The notes: generated by a model from the sequence alone, not told the origin. Positions 8,680 through 18,179 are shown, counted from the first letter of the stretch. The stretch: 64,000 nucleotides of DNA from Cohnella mopanensis (GCF_022352055.1 NZ_JAKRWM010000002.1:372001-436000), one strand, 5' to 3'. A program made the numbers and translations.

Positions 8680-10128
8680 ATGAGCGAGCAAAGTTTCAGC
8701 GATTATCAATTAAGCGAAGAAATCATTCGGGCTTTGAAAGACTTAGGATACGAGAAGCCGACCGAAGTACAGAGCCGAGTCGTGCCTGTCGCGCTCGAGA
8801 AGCGGGATCTAACCGTGAAATCGCGGACGGGGAGCGGCAAGACAGCTGCCTTCGGAATTCCCGTCTGCGAGTTGGTGGAATGGGAAGAAAATAAGCCGCA
8901 GGCTCTGATCCTAACGCCTACGCGCGAATTAGCCGTGCAAGTAAACGAGGATATTACGAATATCGGCAGATTCAAACGGATTAAAGCGACATCCCTTTAT
9001 GGGAAAGAATCTTTCTCGAAGCAAACCGCCCAGCTCAAGCAGAAAACCCACGTCATCGTAGGCACTCCGGGTCGCGTGATGGATCACATCGAGCGGGGTA
9101 CGCTTGAATTGGAACGAATCCGTTATCTGGTCATCGACGAAGCGGACGAGATGCTCAACATGGGATTCATCGAGCAAGTGGAGAAGATCATTCAGAAGCT
9201 TCCTAAGGAAAGGGTAACCTTGCTATTTTCCGCAACATTGCCTAAGGACGTGGAGAAGCTTTGTCATAAAATCATGAGAAATCCCGTGGACATTGAGATT
9301 GCCTCGGTGCCAGGAGCCGCGAATACATTGATCGATCACTCTCTGATCGCGGTGAAGGAAGGGGATAAGCCGAAGCTGCTCCTAGACCTCCTCGTCGTCG
9401 AGAACCCGGATAGCTGCATCATTTTCGGGCGCACCCAGGAGCAAGTGGACAGAGTGTATCAGCAGTTGGATCGGTTAGGGATCAGAAGCGGGAAAATCCA
9501 TGGAGGCATGGAGCAAGAGGATCGGTTCAAGGTGATGAACGAATTTAGAAAAGGAACATTCCGCTATTTAGTAGCGACGGATGTAGCCGCTCGGGGGATC
9601 GATATCGATAACATCACCCACGTGATCCATTATGATCTTCCCCAAGATGCGGAAGGATACGTTCATCGATCGGGTAGGACTGGCCGAGCGGGCAAGGCAG
9701 GGAAAGCGATCAGCTTTGCGACTCCGAACGAAGACAAGTTTCTGGCGAATATCGAGGGTTATATCGGGTTTGAAATCCCTAGAAGGAAAATGCCTTCCAA
9801 GGATGAGGTGTTGCTCAGACAACCAGCGTTCGAGAAGAAGCAAAGCGTGCAGCCTGCCATTAAGAAGGATAAGAATGAGCAGCTAAATAAGAGCATCATG
9901 AAGCTATATTTCAACGGCGGCAAGAACAAGAAGCTAAGAGCGGTCGATTTCGTAGGTACGCTTGCTCGTATAGAAGGCGTAACGGCGGAGGATATCGGCA
10001 TTATCACGATTCAGGACAGCGTGACTTTCATTGAAATTCTTAACGGCAAGGGGCCTCATGTCCTTGAAGTGATGAAAAATACGACGGTCAAAGGCAAGCA
10101 ATTGAAGGTTCAAATAGCCAAGGAATAA
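8680..10128 (+). CDS. dbpA: DEAD-box ATP-dependent RNA helicase DbpA/YxiN
   Basis: RNA helicase of 482 residues acting in assembly of the large ribosomal subunit. The N-terminal core has the Q motif, [10 protein letters not shown] (Walker A), PTRELA, TPGR, the DEAD box in VIDEADEM and SAT. The second core domain has ARGIDI and [11 protein letters not shown]. The last 80 residues ([20 protein letters not shown] onward) match the DbpA RNA-binding domain, which recognises hairpin 92 of 23S rRNA. That domain separates it from the CshA/CshB helicases. Single-gene unit between two terminators, with AGAGGAG upstream of the ATG. Confidence 0.93.
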   Translation: MSEQSFSDYQLSEEIIRALKDLGYEKPTEVQSRVVPVALEKRDLTVKSRTGSGKTAAFGIPVCELVEWEENKPQALILTPTRELAVQVNEDITNIGRFKRIKATSLYGKESFSKQTAQLKQKTHVIVGTPGRVMDHIERGTLELERIRYLVIDEADEMLNMGFIEQVEKIIQKLPKERVTLLFSATLPKDVEKLCHKIMRNPVDIEIASVPGAANTLIDHSLIAVKEGDKPKLLLDLLVVENPDSCIIFGRTQEQVDRVYQQLDRLGIRSGKIHGGMEQEDRFKVMNEFRKGTFRYLVATDVAARGIDIDNITHVIHYDLPQDAEGYVHRSGRTGRAGKAGKAISFATPNEDKFLANIEGYIGFEIPRRKMPSKDEVLLRQPAFEKKQSVQPAIKKDKNEQLNKSIMKLYFNGGKNKKLRAVDFVGTLARIEGVTAEDIGIITIQDSVTFIEILNGKGPHVLEVMKNTTVKGKQLKVQIAKE

Positions 10129-10169
10129 GGATCTGCCGAATTAACCGAACGATTGGGCGAGAGGGTGCG

Positions 10170-10202
10170 AGCCGGAATGTTGCATGTTTTTTCCGGTTTT
10201 GT
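10170..10202 (+). terminator. Weak terminator after dbpA
   Basis: AGCCGGAA (10170-10177) can pair with TTCCGGTT (10191-10198) across a 13-base loop, followed by TTGTG. The stem is short and the U-run modest. Confidence 0.4.
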
Positions 10203-10238
10203 GTATGGACGACTATGGCTGACGATGATAATCTAATT

Positions 10239-10258
10239 AAGAATGATTATCATTATTA
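10239..10258 (+). promoter_or_regulatory. Fur box upstream of siderophore uptake operon
   Basis: GAATGATTATCATTATT at 10241-10257 matches the Fur consensus GATAATGATTATCATTATC closely, with the inner TGATTATCATTA identical. It lies 22 bases upstream of the binding-protein ATG, so iron-loaded Fur should repress the operon. Confidence 0.88.
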
Positions 10259-10279
10259 ATTGGGAGGGTATTTTACTTC

Positions 10280-11278
10280 ATGTTGTCAGCTTACGTTCGC
10301 CATCGCTCAGTCCTTATTTTTCTTGCAGTTGTAGTCAGTTGTTTTGTACTGGCTGGATGCGGAAACAAATCCGCCGAACAACCGTCGTCATCCGCGCCGG
10401 CGGAAACGTCTTCCGCGGCGGCTTCATCGCCACAATCTTCCTCGCAGTCCGAGTCCTTCCGCACGATCAAGGATGCCTACGGCGACGTTCAGGTGCCGGT
10501 TAATCCAATCCGAATCGTGGCGTTGGATATCGGCGCGCTCGATAATTTACTTGCGCTCGGCATTAAGCCTGTCGGAGCGCCATCCATACTGGCCGCAGGA
10601 GATCCTTATCCGAAGTATTTGCCCGGAACGGAGGGCATTACCAATATCGGTTCGGTTAACGAACCTAATCTGGAAGCCATTGATGCCTTGAAGCCGGATC
10701 TGATTATCGGTAACAAGGATACGCATGATCAAATTCATGGCATGCTCGTGAAGTTGGCTCCAACCGTATTCGTCGAGACGCTAGGAATCACATGGAAAGA
10801 TAATTTATTGCTACATGCCGATACGGTAGGGAAGTCCGAGGAAGGGCGCAAGCTACTGGACGACTATCAATCCCGAATCGAACAATTGAAAGCTAAGTTC
10901 GGCGAGAAGCCTGTAGGCGAGATTTCTCTGATTCGGCCTCGGGAAGACAAGGTTCAGGTGTATTTGCAGGAAACGTTTGCCGGAGGCATCATGAAGGAAG
11001 CAGGCATTGTGCGTCCCGAAGTACAAAGGGCCGAAGGTTTCTCCTTGGACATCACGGACGAACAGATTGCCAGTTTAGACGGGGATGTTATCCTGTGGTT
11101 TTCCAGAAGCGAAAAGGACTTCGAGAAAGCAGCATCCAGCCCGTTGTGGGCAACGTTAAAGGCAGTCGAATTGAATAAAGTGTACCATGTAGACTGGGAA
11201 TATTGGATGAGCGGTCTTGGCATTCAAGCCGTTAATAAAGTCGTTGACGATTTGTCCACCTTTCTGATTCAACAGTAA
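10280..11278 (+). CDS. Iron-siderophore ABC transporter binding lipoprotein
   Basis: Extracellular FecB/FhuD-like binding protein of 332 residues (periplasmic binding fold type 2). The signal peptide ends in the lipobox VLAGC, followed by a Ser/Ala-rich linker. The mature part shows VNPIRIVALDIGALDNLLALG, PDLIIGNKDTHDQ and a C-terminal VYHVDWEYWMSGLGIQAVN, typical of ferric-siderophore receptors. GGGAGGG precedes the ATG and a Fur box lies just upstream. It heads an operon with two FecCD permeases. The Btr-like regulator nearby suggests a catecholate such as bacillibactin, but the ligand is not proven. Confidence 0.92.
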   Translation: MLSAYVRHRSVLIFLAVVVSCFVLAGCGNKSAEQPSSSAPAETSSAAASSPQSSSQSESFRTIKDAYGDVQVPVNPIRIVALDIGALDNLLALGIKPVGAPSILAAGDPYPKYLPGTEGITNIGSVNEPNLEAIDALKPDLIIGNKDTHDQIHGMLVKLAPTVFVETLGITWKDNLLLHADTVGKSEEGRKLLDDYQSRIEQLKAKFGEKPVGEISLIRPREDKVQVYLQETFAGGIMKEAGIVRPEVQRAEGFSLDITDEQIASLDGDVILWFSRSEKDFEKAASSPLWATLKAVELNKVYHVDWEYWMSGLGIQAVNKVVDDLSTFLIQQ

Positions 11279-11290
11279 TGGCGGAACCGA

Positions 11291-11315
11291 TTGGGTTGTC
11301 CTTAGGACAGCCCAA
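11291..11315 (+). other. Intercistronic hairpin after the siderophore-binding gene
   Basis: TTGGGTTGTCC (11291-11301) pairs with GGACAGCCCAA (11305-11315) around TTA, one G-U pair. Only a broken T-run follows (TTTACTGTTGTT), so partial termination or mRNA protection is more likely than a full stop, leaving the permease genes less expressed. Confidence 0.65.
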
Positions 11316-11351
11316 TTTACTGTTGTTAAGAAGCATCAGGAGGAGGATCAT

Positions 11352-12341
11352 GTGAAACTACGATTAAAGGGCTTAGTAATCCTACTAATCCTTGTTGCGG
11401 CTGCTTTTGTACTCAATATGTGTTTGGGTCTTTCCCGAATCGATGCTAAAGACGTTTTGCAAGCTTTTACCGCCTTCGACGGGTCGAGAGAGCACCTGAT
11501 CGTGCGCTCGGTCCGATTGCCGAGAGCTTTGATCGCGATGATGGTCGGCTGCGCATTAGCCTTGGCCGGCGGTATCATGCAAGCTTTGACTCGCAACGCT
11601 CTTGCCGGACCGGAAATTTTCGGCGTCAATTACGGGGCGGCGCTGGCTGCGGTGACCGCTTCGTTCCTATTAGGTTTTAGTTCCTTGAAATTGTTTGCCT
11701 GGTCGGCATTCGCAGGCTCGGCGCTCGTCGGCGGGGCGATCTTCGCGCTCGTCTCACTGGGAAGGGGACGGATGACCCCTGCCAAACTTGTGTTGGCTGG
11801 GGCGACGATTAACTTATTGCTTGCTTCGATCACGCAAGGGATATTGATCGTCCATCAGCAATCTTTGGACACGATGCGTTTCTGGTTAGCCGGTTCCTTG
11901 ACGGGAAGAGACCTCGATCTGTTCATTCAGGTGCTACCCTATTTGCTTGCGGGGCTGCTAGGCGCTTTGGCGATGGGCAAGCAGATAGATTTGCTTAGTC
12001 TGGGGGATGAAACCGCGCGAGGACTGGGGCAGAAAATCGCGTTAACGAAGACAATCATGATTATTCTCGTTATTTTGCTGACCGGAAGTTCCGTTGCCAT
12101 TGCCGGACCTATCGGGTTTATCGGTTTGGCGGTTCCGCATATCGCCAAATATTTTACGGGCTCCGATTATAGATGGATATTGCCTTATTCGGCAGGTCTT
12201 GGGGCTTTGATATTACTATTAACGGATATCGGAGCCAGATACGTGCTTCCCTCTCAAGAAATTCCGGTTGGCGTTGTGACGGCGTTCTTGGGAGCACCCG
12301 TTCTCATCTATATCGCGCAGCGTAGAGGGGGATTAAAATGA
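11352..12341 (+). CDS. FecCD-family siderophore ABC permease
   Basis: Integral membrane protein of 329 residues, about ten membrane segments, one half of the iron-siderophore channel. Family landmarks are VRSVRLPRALIAMMVGCALALAG with GGIMQALTRNALAGPEIFG, and PIGFIGLAVPHIAK (the coupling region with the ATPase). The GTG at 11352 follows AGGAGGAGGATCAT; an ATG at 11350 is out of frame and stops at once. It overlaps the second permease by 4 bases. Confidence 0.92.
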   Translation: MKLRLKGLVILLILVAAAFVLNMCLGLSRIDAKDVLQAFTAFDGSREHLIVRSVRLPRALIAMMVGCALALAGGIMQALTRNALAGPEIFGVNYGAALAAVTASFLLGFSSLKLFAWSAFAGSALVGGAIFALVSLGRGRMTPAKLVLAGATINLLLASITQGILIVHQQSLDTMRFWLAGSLTGRDLDLFIQVLPYLLAGLLGALAMGKQIDLLSLGDETARGLGQKIALTKTIMIILVILLTGSSVAIAGPIGFIGLAVPHIAKYFTGSDYRWILPYSAGLGALILLLTDIGARYVLPSQEIPVGVVTAFLGAPVLIYIAQRRGGLK

Positions 12342-13333
12342 CTTACTCCCCCCGCTTCAAGCGTTGGCTCATTATGATGTTCGTGTCGGTCCTGATGGCA
12401 GTGCTTGTGTTGCTATTAAGCATAATGCTCGGCGAAAGGTCGATTCCTCCTCTGGATGCTATTCGTACTCTGCTTGGTCTGGATGATCAAGGCGAGTATC
12501 GTTATACTATATTGACGCTTCGCTTCCCGAGGGCGCTTGTCGGTTTTCTCGCTGGCGGCGGACTCGCGCTGGCTGGGGTCATTTTACAGGCGATTACGCG
12601 CAATCCGTTAGCCTCGCCCGGCGTATTGGGGCTCAATTCGGGTGCGGCAGCAGCGGCGGTTGCGATTATCGTGCTCGTCCCTTCTTTCCCGATGAGCCAG
12701 CTTCCCCTTGTTGCCTTCGGAGGGGCGGTGATAGCAGCAACCCTTATCTACACCCTATCTTGGAACAAAGGCAGCTCGCCCGTCCGATTGTTGCTGGTCG
12801 GTATAGGGATCTCCGCCATGGCAGGGGCGCTCATTACTTATTTGCTTACGGCAGGCGGGATTTTTCGGGTGACCCAGGCATCCATATGGATGGCGGGCAG
12901 CCTGTATGGAAGAACGTGGGAGCACGTTTTTCCGTTATTATTCTGGTTAGCCGTTCTGTTTCCGATTACGTTGATATTATCCCGCCATCTGGATGTGTTA
13001 CAATTCGAGGATAATACTTCCACGGGACTTGGAGTTCGTCTGGAGCGTATGCGAGTATTCTGCCTTCTCGTAAGCGTCGCGTTGGCGGGAGCGGCCGTTT
13101 CCATGGCGGGCACGATCGGATTTGTCGGCTTAATGGCCCCTCATATTTGCCGTCCCTTGATCGGAGGACGGAGCAAATGGCTTCTTCCCGCGGCGATGAT
13201 CACGGGGGGATTGCTCGTGATGACGGCAGATTTGCTCGGCAGAACGTTATTTACGCCTTATGAAATTCCCGTCGGGATCATGACGGCGATTATCGGAGCG
13301 CCTTATATGGTTTATTTGCTGCTTCGGCGATAA
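12338..13333 (+). CDS. FecCD-family siderophore ABC permease
   Basis: Second channel subunit, 331 residues, overlapping the first by ATGA. It repeats the family landmarks (LRFPRALVGFLAGGGLALAG, LQAITRNPLASPGVLG, GTIGFVGLMAPHICRPL). No ATPase follows; in Bacillus subtilis the comparable FeuABC system borrows YusV, and a similar arrangement is likely here. Confidence 0.92.
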   Translation: MTYSPRFKRWLIMMFVSVLMAVLVLLLSIMLGERSIPPLDAIRTLLGLDDQGEYRYTILTLRFPRALVGFLAGGGLALAGVILQAITRNPLASPGVLGLNSGAAAAAVAIIVLVPSFPMSQLPLVAFGGAVIAATLIYTLSWNKGSSPVRLLLVGIGISAMAGALITYLLTAGGIFRVTQASIWMAGSLYGRTWEHVFPLLFWLAVLFPITLILSRHLDVLQFEDNTSTGLGVRLERMRVFCLLVSVALAGAAVSMAGTIGFVGLMAPHICRPLIGGRSKWLLPAAMITGGLLVMTADLLGRTLFTPYEIPVGIMTAIIGAPYMVYLLLRR

Positions 13334-13367
13334 ACGGATTGCCGGAGGCCAGCCGCGGAGAGAGAGG

Positions 13368-14987
13368 ATGCTAGTGGACAACGAACGACGATCGACTGTA
13401 GAGCATACGATTTATTTGTTATCTTCAATATGTAGGAATAGGTGGAATGTAACCTCAAGAGGATATGAGAACCGATACACCGAGCATGTTCTTTATTATG
13501 TGCTGTCAGGCAGCGGGTCGATGGTTGCGAATGGAAAGACGTATCTTTTCGCGCCTCTTCAGTTGTATTACTTTCCTCCGCAAACGGACATCGAGGTCAA
13601 AACCGCGGACGAGCCGGGGGAATATGCCGTTATCTCATTTAAGTCGGTAACGATCGGTCAATCGAATGGACAGTCGAACGTCGAGGCGGAACTCGCGCAG
13701 CATCCGGTATTCGTTCCCGGGCAATTGCCCGCTCAGGCTCCGGGGGCAATCGAACAATGGATTACGAATACGTGCGGCAACAGCGGTATCATGGAAGAGG
13801 CATCGGCACAGGATTTCTCTCGCCGTCTGCAGCTTGAACAGCTGATACTCTCGATTATGCTGAATTCGGAGGCTAATGAGCATCGGACGAAGGGTGGAAT
13901 TGAGCGCAGCATCGACTATATGAGCCGGAATTTGTCCGAGAAGCTTGATCTGCGGACGTTAGCCGGAATAGCGGAAATGAGTTGCGATACTTATGCTCGG
14001 CAATTCAAGAGAAAAATCGCTCATTCTCCGCTCGAATACTTGAATGGACTACGCATGGAGAAGGCGAAAAAGCTGCTGGCCAGCGGTGACTCCCGCGTGA
14101 AGGAAGTCGCGGCCGAGGTCGGCTTCAACAGCGAGTTTTATTTCAGCCGCATGTTTAGCCGGGCAGCCGGCGTATCTCCTTCTATATATATCAAGCGGCG
14201 AAATTTGAAGGTTGCCCTTGCGTCTTCCCTGGGATTTCAAGATATTTATGCGAGTTTCGGAGGGAACGCGACGGCAATCGTCGATTTGTACAAGTATCCA
14301 TGGATGACGGATACGGAGTATGGTTTGCTAATAGACAATGAACTTGCTCGCTTGAAGGCCGCGCGACCTGATTTGATCATTGCCGATCACTATTGCTGCG
14401 AACTCTACGAGGAATTGAGACGAATCGCCCCGACGGTCATCCTAGACGAACCGAATTGGAACTGGCGCGGCAATTGTCTTCGGATGGCGGACCTGACAGG
14501 CCTAGAAGCCGAAGCCGGCAAAGTACTTGATCGTCTCGACAGGCGAACGTACGAGACATCCTCTATTATGGAGAAACGGCTGCAAGGAGAACGAATCACG
14601 GTTATGCGGGTGACCCATGAAACGATCGGAATTCAAGGAACGGTCAGCCATCCGCTGAATGAACTGCTCTATCAAGAGCTCGGATTAAAGGCCGGGAAAG
14701 CGACTCCGACGGATATTTGGAGGCAAGAGTTGTCGCCCGAAGATTTGCCGCCCATCGAAACCCATCATCTTTTCGTCCAGAAACATCATTTGCGGGCCGG
14801 CAGCGAAAGCGTATTTCTAAGGATGACGGAAACCGCTTCATGGCAAAGAATAGACGCGGTTCGCATCGATCGTTATCGCTTTATTCCGAATTGGTTTACT
14901 ATGAGCTGGACCCCTGTCGGACGCCATCGCATTCTTAATCTATTGTTGGAATACACAATGCCGACAGCTTCTTCGAACGCACCATGA
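13368..14987 (+). CDS. AraC-family regulator fused to a siderophore-binding domain (Btr-like)
   Basis: Cytoplasmic regulator of 539 residues in three parts. Residues 1-150 form a cupin-like AraC sensor region, residues about 180-280 are the AraC double helix-turn-helix (LRTLAGIAEMSCDTYARQFK, VKEVAAEVGFNSEFYFSRMF), and residues 285-539 resemble a type 2 periplasmic binding protein (ARPDLIIADHYCCELYEELR, IAPTVILDE). This is the architecture of Btr (YbbB), which activates feuABC when it binds ferri-bacillibactin. Position directly behind the permease genes supports that role for this operon. GAGAGAGG precedes the ATG. Confidence 0.9.
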   Translation: MLVDNERRSTVEHTIYLLSSICRNRWNVTSRGYENRYTEHVLYYVLSGSGSMVANGKTYLFAPLQLYYFPPQTDIEVKTADEPGEYAVISFKSVTIGQSNGQSNVEAELAQHPVFVPGQLPAQAPGAIEQWITNTCGNSGIMEEASAQDFSRRLQLEQLILSIMLNSEANEHRTKGGIERSIDYMSRNLSEKLDLRTLAGIAEMSCDTYARQFKRKIAHSPLEYLNGLRMEKAKKLLASGDSRVKEVAAEVGFNSEFYFSRMFSRAAGVSPSIYIKRRNLKVALASSLGFQDIYASFGGNATAIVDLYKYPWMTDTEYGLLIDNELARLKAARPDLIIADHYCCELYEELRRIAPTVILDEPNWNWRGNCLRMADLTGLEAEAGKVLDRLDRRTYETSSIMEKRLQGERITVMRVTHETIGIQGTVSHPLNELLYQELGLKAGKATPTDIWRQELSPEDLPPIETHHLFVQKHHLRAGSESVFLRMTETASWQRIDAVRIDRYRFIPNWFTMSWTPVGRHRILNLLLEYTMPTASSNAP

Positions 14988-14990
14988 GAG

Positions 14991-15028
14991 AAAGCGATCC
15001 TCCCGCTACCGGGAAGATCGCTTTTATT
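14991..15028. terminator. Terminator between convergent genes
   Basis: AAAGCGATC (14991-14999) pairs with GATCGCTTT (15016-15024), with an inner TCCCG/CGGGA stem, followed by TATTCATTT on the plus strand. It ends the iron operon and may also serve the convergent AraC gene. Confidence 0.8.
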
Positions 15029-15040
15029 CATTTCGCCGTC

Positions 15041-15853
15041 TCAAGTATTGTTTAGCCGGGTTCGCGCGAATGCTTGGCGATAAGAAGTCGGCGTCACGCC
15101 GGTCATTCGTTTAAACCATTTGGCGAACTGTTTGTCGTCCTCGATCCCGACCTTCTCGGCTATTTCTTTGACATGAAGCTTCGTGCTTGCAAGCAGTTCC
15201 TTAGCCGCTTCCAACTTAATCTGATGAATATACTCCAACAGCCCCGAGCCGAAACGTTTCTTGAACATTCGCGATAAATAATCTTTATTGTAGCCCATAT
15301 GGTCGGCAATTCGAGCAACGGATATGTTCCGTTCCAAAGCGTGCAATCGCGTCCATTCGAGCAACTCCGGAAGATGCGGAGCCATCGCATCCAAACTACC
15401 GGAATCCTGCAGCTGTTCAGCCAGTTCAATGAGCAGGCATGTCAGAAAATAGTCGCTGGCATGAAGGAATCGATAACCTCCGTTCGCCGCGTGAAGGAGC
15501 TGACGGGCCAGAATGTGAACCCGGCTCGGATGAGGGCATGTCGCATATCGAGGAATGTGGCCGTCCGGTTCCCCTGTCTGTTCGTCAGATATCAGAAAAT
15601 GGAACCAGTAGAACGATACGCCAGGCGAGGAGAGCCTGTACCCGCGATGCCGTTCCCCGGGCATTAGCACTAAAATATCTCCTTCTTTCACCTCATACAT
15701 TCGGCTATCCGCTTCCAGGAAGACAACGCCGGATACACCGATGATGAGCTCGTAATCCGAGATCGTGCGGTCCATATGGGACCAGCTTTCATAGGATAGA
15801 AACTGGCCGCCCATGATCAGCCTATAGGGTTTTTGCAAATAAAGGGGCAGCAT
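15041..15853 (-). CDS. AraC-family transcriptional regulator
   Basis: DNA-binding regulator of 270 residues with an N-terminal cupin domain (VKEGDILVLMPGERHRGY) for ligand sensing and a C-terminal AraC double helix-turn-helix (ISVARIADHMGYNKDYLSRM, VKEIAEKVGIEDDKQFAKWF). The ATG at 15853 is chosen because AGGAAGGAGG stands 9 bases upstream; the frame is open 23 codons further without such a site. It is divergent from the GH127 gene at 16033 and probably controls it in response to an arabino-sugar (inference). Confidence 0.9.
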   Translation of the reverse strand: MLPLYLQKPYRLIMGGQFLSYESWSHMDRTISDYELIIGVSGVVFLEADSRMYEVKEGDILVLMPGERHRGYRLSSPGVSFYWFHFLISDEQTGEPDGHIPRYATCPHPSRVHILARQLLHAANGGYRFLHASDYFLTCLLIELAEQLQDSGSLDAMAPHLPELLEWTRLHALERNISVARIADHMGYNKDYLSRMFKKRFGSGLLEYIHQIKLEAAKELLASTKLHVKEIAEKVGIEDDKQFAKWFKRMTGVTPTSYRQAFARTRLNNT

Positions 15854-16032
15854 CGCGCCATTCCTCCTTCCTCTAGCTAGGCGCACAAATGAAGTCATTT
15901 TTTGACACCTATTATACTTCAAACCCTACCGACAAGCGACCCCCATTCCTTTTATGATAGTTTTAGCGGGTCCCCAGACATACTACGAGGGGAAATCCTA
16001 AACCATTCAACAATGAGCGGAGCGTGGTTAAG

Positions 16033-18003
16033 ATGTTGGAAGTTAAGAAGCATGATTACTCTCATCAGCTTGATTTGAAATCGGTCAGCATACAAGATCG
16101 TTACTGGTCTCCCTATGTCGACTTGATTCGAAATACGGTTATCCCCTATCAATGGGAAGCTATAAACGACAGAATTCCCGATGCCGAGCCTAGCCATGCC
16201 ATTCGTAATTTTCGTATCGCGGCGGGGTTAGAAGAGGGCGAGTTCGCAGGATTTGTATTTCAGGATACCGATTTGTATAAGTGGCTGGAAGCGGTCGGTT
16301 ACTCGCTAGCGGTAACACCCGATGCTGATCTGGAAAACACCGCGGACGAAGCGATTCGATTGATCGCCTCCGCGCAGCAGGATGACGGCTACTTGAACAC
16401 TTACTTTACCGTAGCCGAGCCTGATAAGCGCTGGACCAATCTGACGGATTGCCATGAGATGTATACGGCAGGCCATCTGATCGAAGCTGCCGTTTCTTAT
16501 TATCATGGAACGGGAAAAATGCAATTGTTGGATGTGGCTATGCGTTTCGCAGATCATATCGACGATCGCTTTGGCCCCGAACCGGGGCAAATTCGCGGGT
16601 ATGACGGCCATCAGGAGTTGGAGCTTGCGCTGGTGAAGCTGTATGAGGCAACCGGCGAATCTCGTTATTTGAACCTTGCGGGTTATCTGATCGATGAACG
16701 CGGCAGGGAGCCGAATTTCCTTCACAAGGAATGGGAACAACGGGGCCGTATATCCCTCTGGTATCCGGGCGTCGTCCAGAAAACTCCAGGTCTAGAATAT
16801 CTCCAAGCGCATCAGCCCGTGCGGGAGCAAGCAACAGCTATCGGCCACGCGGTAAGAGCAGTCTATATGTACACAGCTATGGCCGATCTGGTATTGCACA
16901 AAGGGGACGCGAGTTTGTTAGCCGCTTGCGAGCGCTTGTGGAACAACCTCGTCCACCGTCAGATGTATGTCACAGGCAGCATAGGTTCGACTCATCACGG
17001 GGAAGCTTTTACTTTCGATTATGATCTGCCTAACGATACGAATTATTCCGAGACTTGCGCCTCGATCGGCCTCATTTTTTTTGCGCGTCGTATGTTACAA
17101 CTGAAGGCTAAAGGCGAATACGGCGACGTGATGGAGAGGGCGCTATACAATACGGTCACGGCCGGAATGGCGGGAGACGGCAAGCATTACTTCTACGTAA
17201 ACCCGATGGAGGTATGGCCGGAGGCAAGCGAGCGTAATCCAGGCAAGCACCATGTGAAGGCAGTTAGGCAGAAATGGTACGGATGCGCATGTTGTCCACC
17301 CAACGTCGCCCGCATCCTCTCCTCGCTCGCGCACTATATTTTCACATCCGACGAAAATACTCTTTATACGCACCTGTATATCGCCAACGAGACGGAGCTG
17401 GAGCTGTCCGGTCGCAAAGTTCGACTTAAGCTCGATAGCGGTCTACCTTGGAAAGGCGAAGCTAAACTTACCGTTGCAGAGGCGGAAGGGGAAGGAGTAT
17501 TCACGCTCGCGATGCGCGTTCCCGGTTGGTCGAAGACGAGCACCTTCTCTATCAACGGGGAATCAATTGCTCCGATCATTGAGGATGGATATGCGTACTT
17601 TAACCGAGACTGGCGAACAGGCGATGTACTGACGATCGAGTTGGACATGGAGCCGCAACGGATCTATGCTCACCCTAATCTTCGCGCGAACGCCGGACGA
17701 GTCGCTCTTCAGCGCGGTCCGCTCGTTTATTGCTTCGAGGAAACGGACAACGGTGCTCCTCTAGCATCTTTAACGCTGCCGGCGACTGCTCCCATTCGAG
17801 TCGTTCATGCGGAATGGCGTGGCGGTGTCGTATTTCTGGAGGCGGAGGGACAGAGGATTATCGAAACCGAGCAGTTGCACAATCCTCTCTATCGATCCGA
17901 GCCCTATAAGCGCGAAGGGCATCGACTTCTTGCCGTTCCTTATACGTTATGGGGTAATCGCGATCCCGGCGAGATGCTCGTGTGGATCCGACAATCGGAA
18001 TAA
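16033..18003 (+). CDS. GH127 beta-L-arabinofuranosidase (DUF1680)
   Basis: Glycoside hydrolase of 656 residues without signal peptide, so acting in the cytoplasm on imported arabino-oligosaccharides. The zinc and catalytic residues of HypBA1-type enzymes are present: Glu340 and Cys342 in NYSETCAS, and Cys420-Cys421 in GCACCPPN, where the first cysteine of the pair is the nucleophile in the characterised enzyme. The (alpha/alpha)6 barrel fills residues 1-430 and beta-sandwich domains follow. A GTG at 16024 is in frame, but the ATG at 16033 has better spacing from GCGGAG. It stands alone between the divergent AraC gene and a terminator. Confidence 0.9.
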   Translation: MLEVKKHDYSHQLDLKSVSIQDRYWSPYVDLIRNTVIPYQWEAINDRIPDAEPSHAIRNFRIAAGLEEGEFAGFVFQDTDLYKWLEAVGYSLAVTPDADLENTADEAIRLIASAQQDDGYLNTYFTVAEPDKRWTNLTDCHEMYTAGHLIEAAVSYYHGTGKMQLLDVAMRFADHIDDRFGPEPGQIRGYDGHQELELALVKLYEATGESRYLNLAGYLIDERGREPNFLHKEWEQRGRISLWYPGVVQKTPGLEYLQAHQPVREQATAIGHAVRAVYMYTAMADLVLHKGDASLLAACERLWNNLVHRQMYVTGSIGSTHHGEAFTFDYDLPNDTNYSETCASIGLIFFARRMLQLKAKGEYGDVMERALYNTVTAGMAGDGKHYFYVNPMEVWPEASERNPGKHHVKAVRQKWYGCACCPPNVARILSSLAHYIFTSDENTLYTHLYIANETELELSGRKVRLKLDSGLPWKGEAKLTVAEAEGEGVFTLAMRVPGWSKTSTFSINGESIAPIIEDGYAYFNRDWRTGDVLTIELDMEPQRIYAHPNLRANAGRVALQRGPLVYCFEETDNGAPLASLTLPATAPIRVVHAEWRGGVVFLEAEGQRIIETEQLHNPLYRSEPYKREGHRLLAVPYTLWGNRDPGEMLVWIRQSE

Positions 18004-18053
18004 TGGAATCGATTGTTGGAGCTTTACGAATGTCAGAAGAATAGTAAATTGCA

Positions 18054-18095
18054 AACAACCCTGCGCTTCCGAAAGGAAGGCAGGGTTGTTATTTT
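18054..18095 (+). terminator. Terminator after the GH127 gene, near-identical to one at 33273
   Basis: AACAACCCTGC (18054-18064) pairs with GCAGGGTTGTT (18080-18090), with an inner CTTCC/GGAAG stem, followed by ATTTT. The 40 bases from 18051 differ from those at 33270 at a single position. Confidence 0.85.
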
Positions 18096-18104
18096 GGAGG
18101 GTTT

Positions 18105-18173
18105 ATGTTGTATAGCGACGGAGGATACCGGGATACGATCATTTCGAACGCCTTGACCTAGGTTGTCGAGCAG
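18105..18173 (-). pseudogene. Remnant of a second yhbH gene
   Basis: These 69 bases align without gaps to 33575-33643 inside yhbH, with 56 identities by hand count. Read on the minus strand they give [17 protein letters not shown] against [17 protein letters not shown] in intact yhbH; many differences are third-position or conservative. A TAG replaces a tyrosine codon at the start of this stretch. The flanking terminator matches the one behind yhbH, but the 250 bases between terminator and this stretch in the intact copy are missing. It is a decayed, internally deleted copy. Confidence 0.75.
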
Positions 18174-18179
18174 CGGGCT

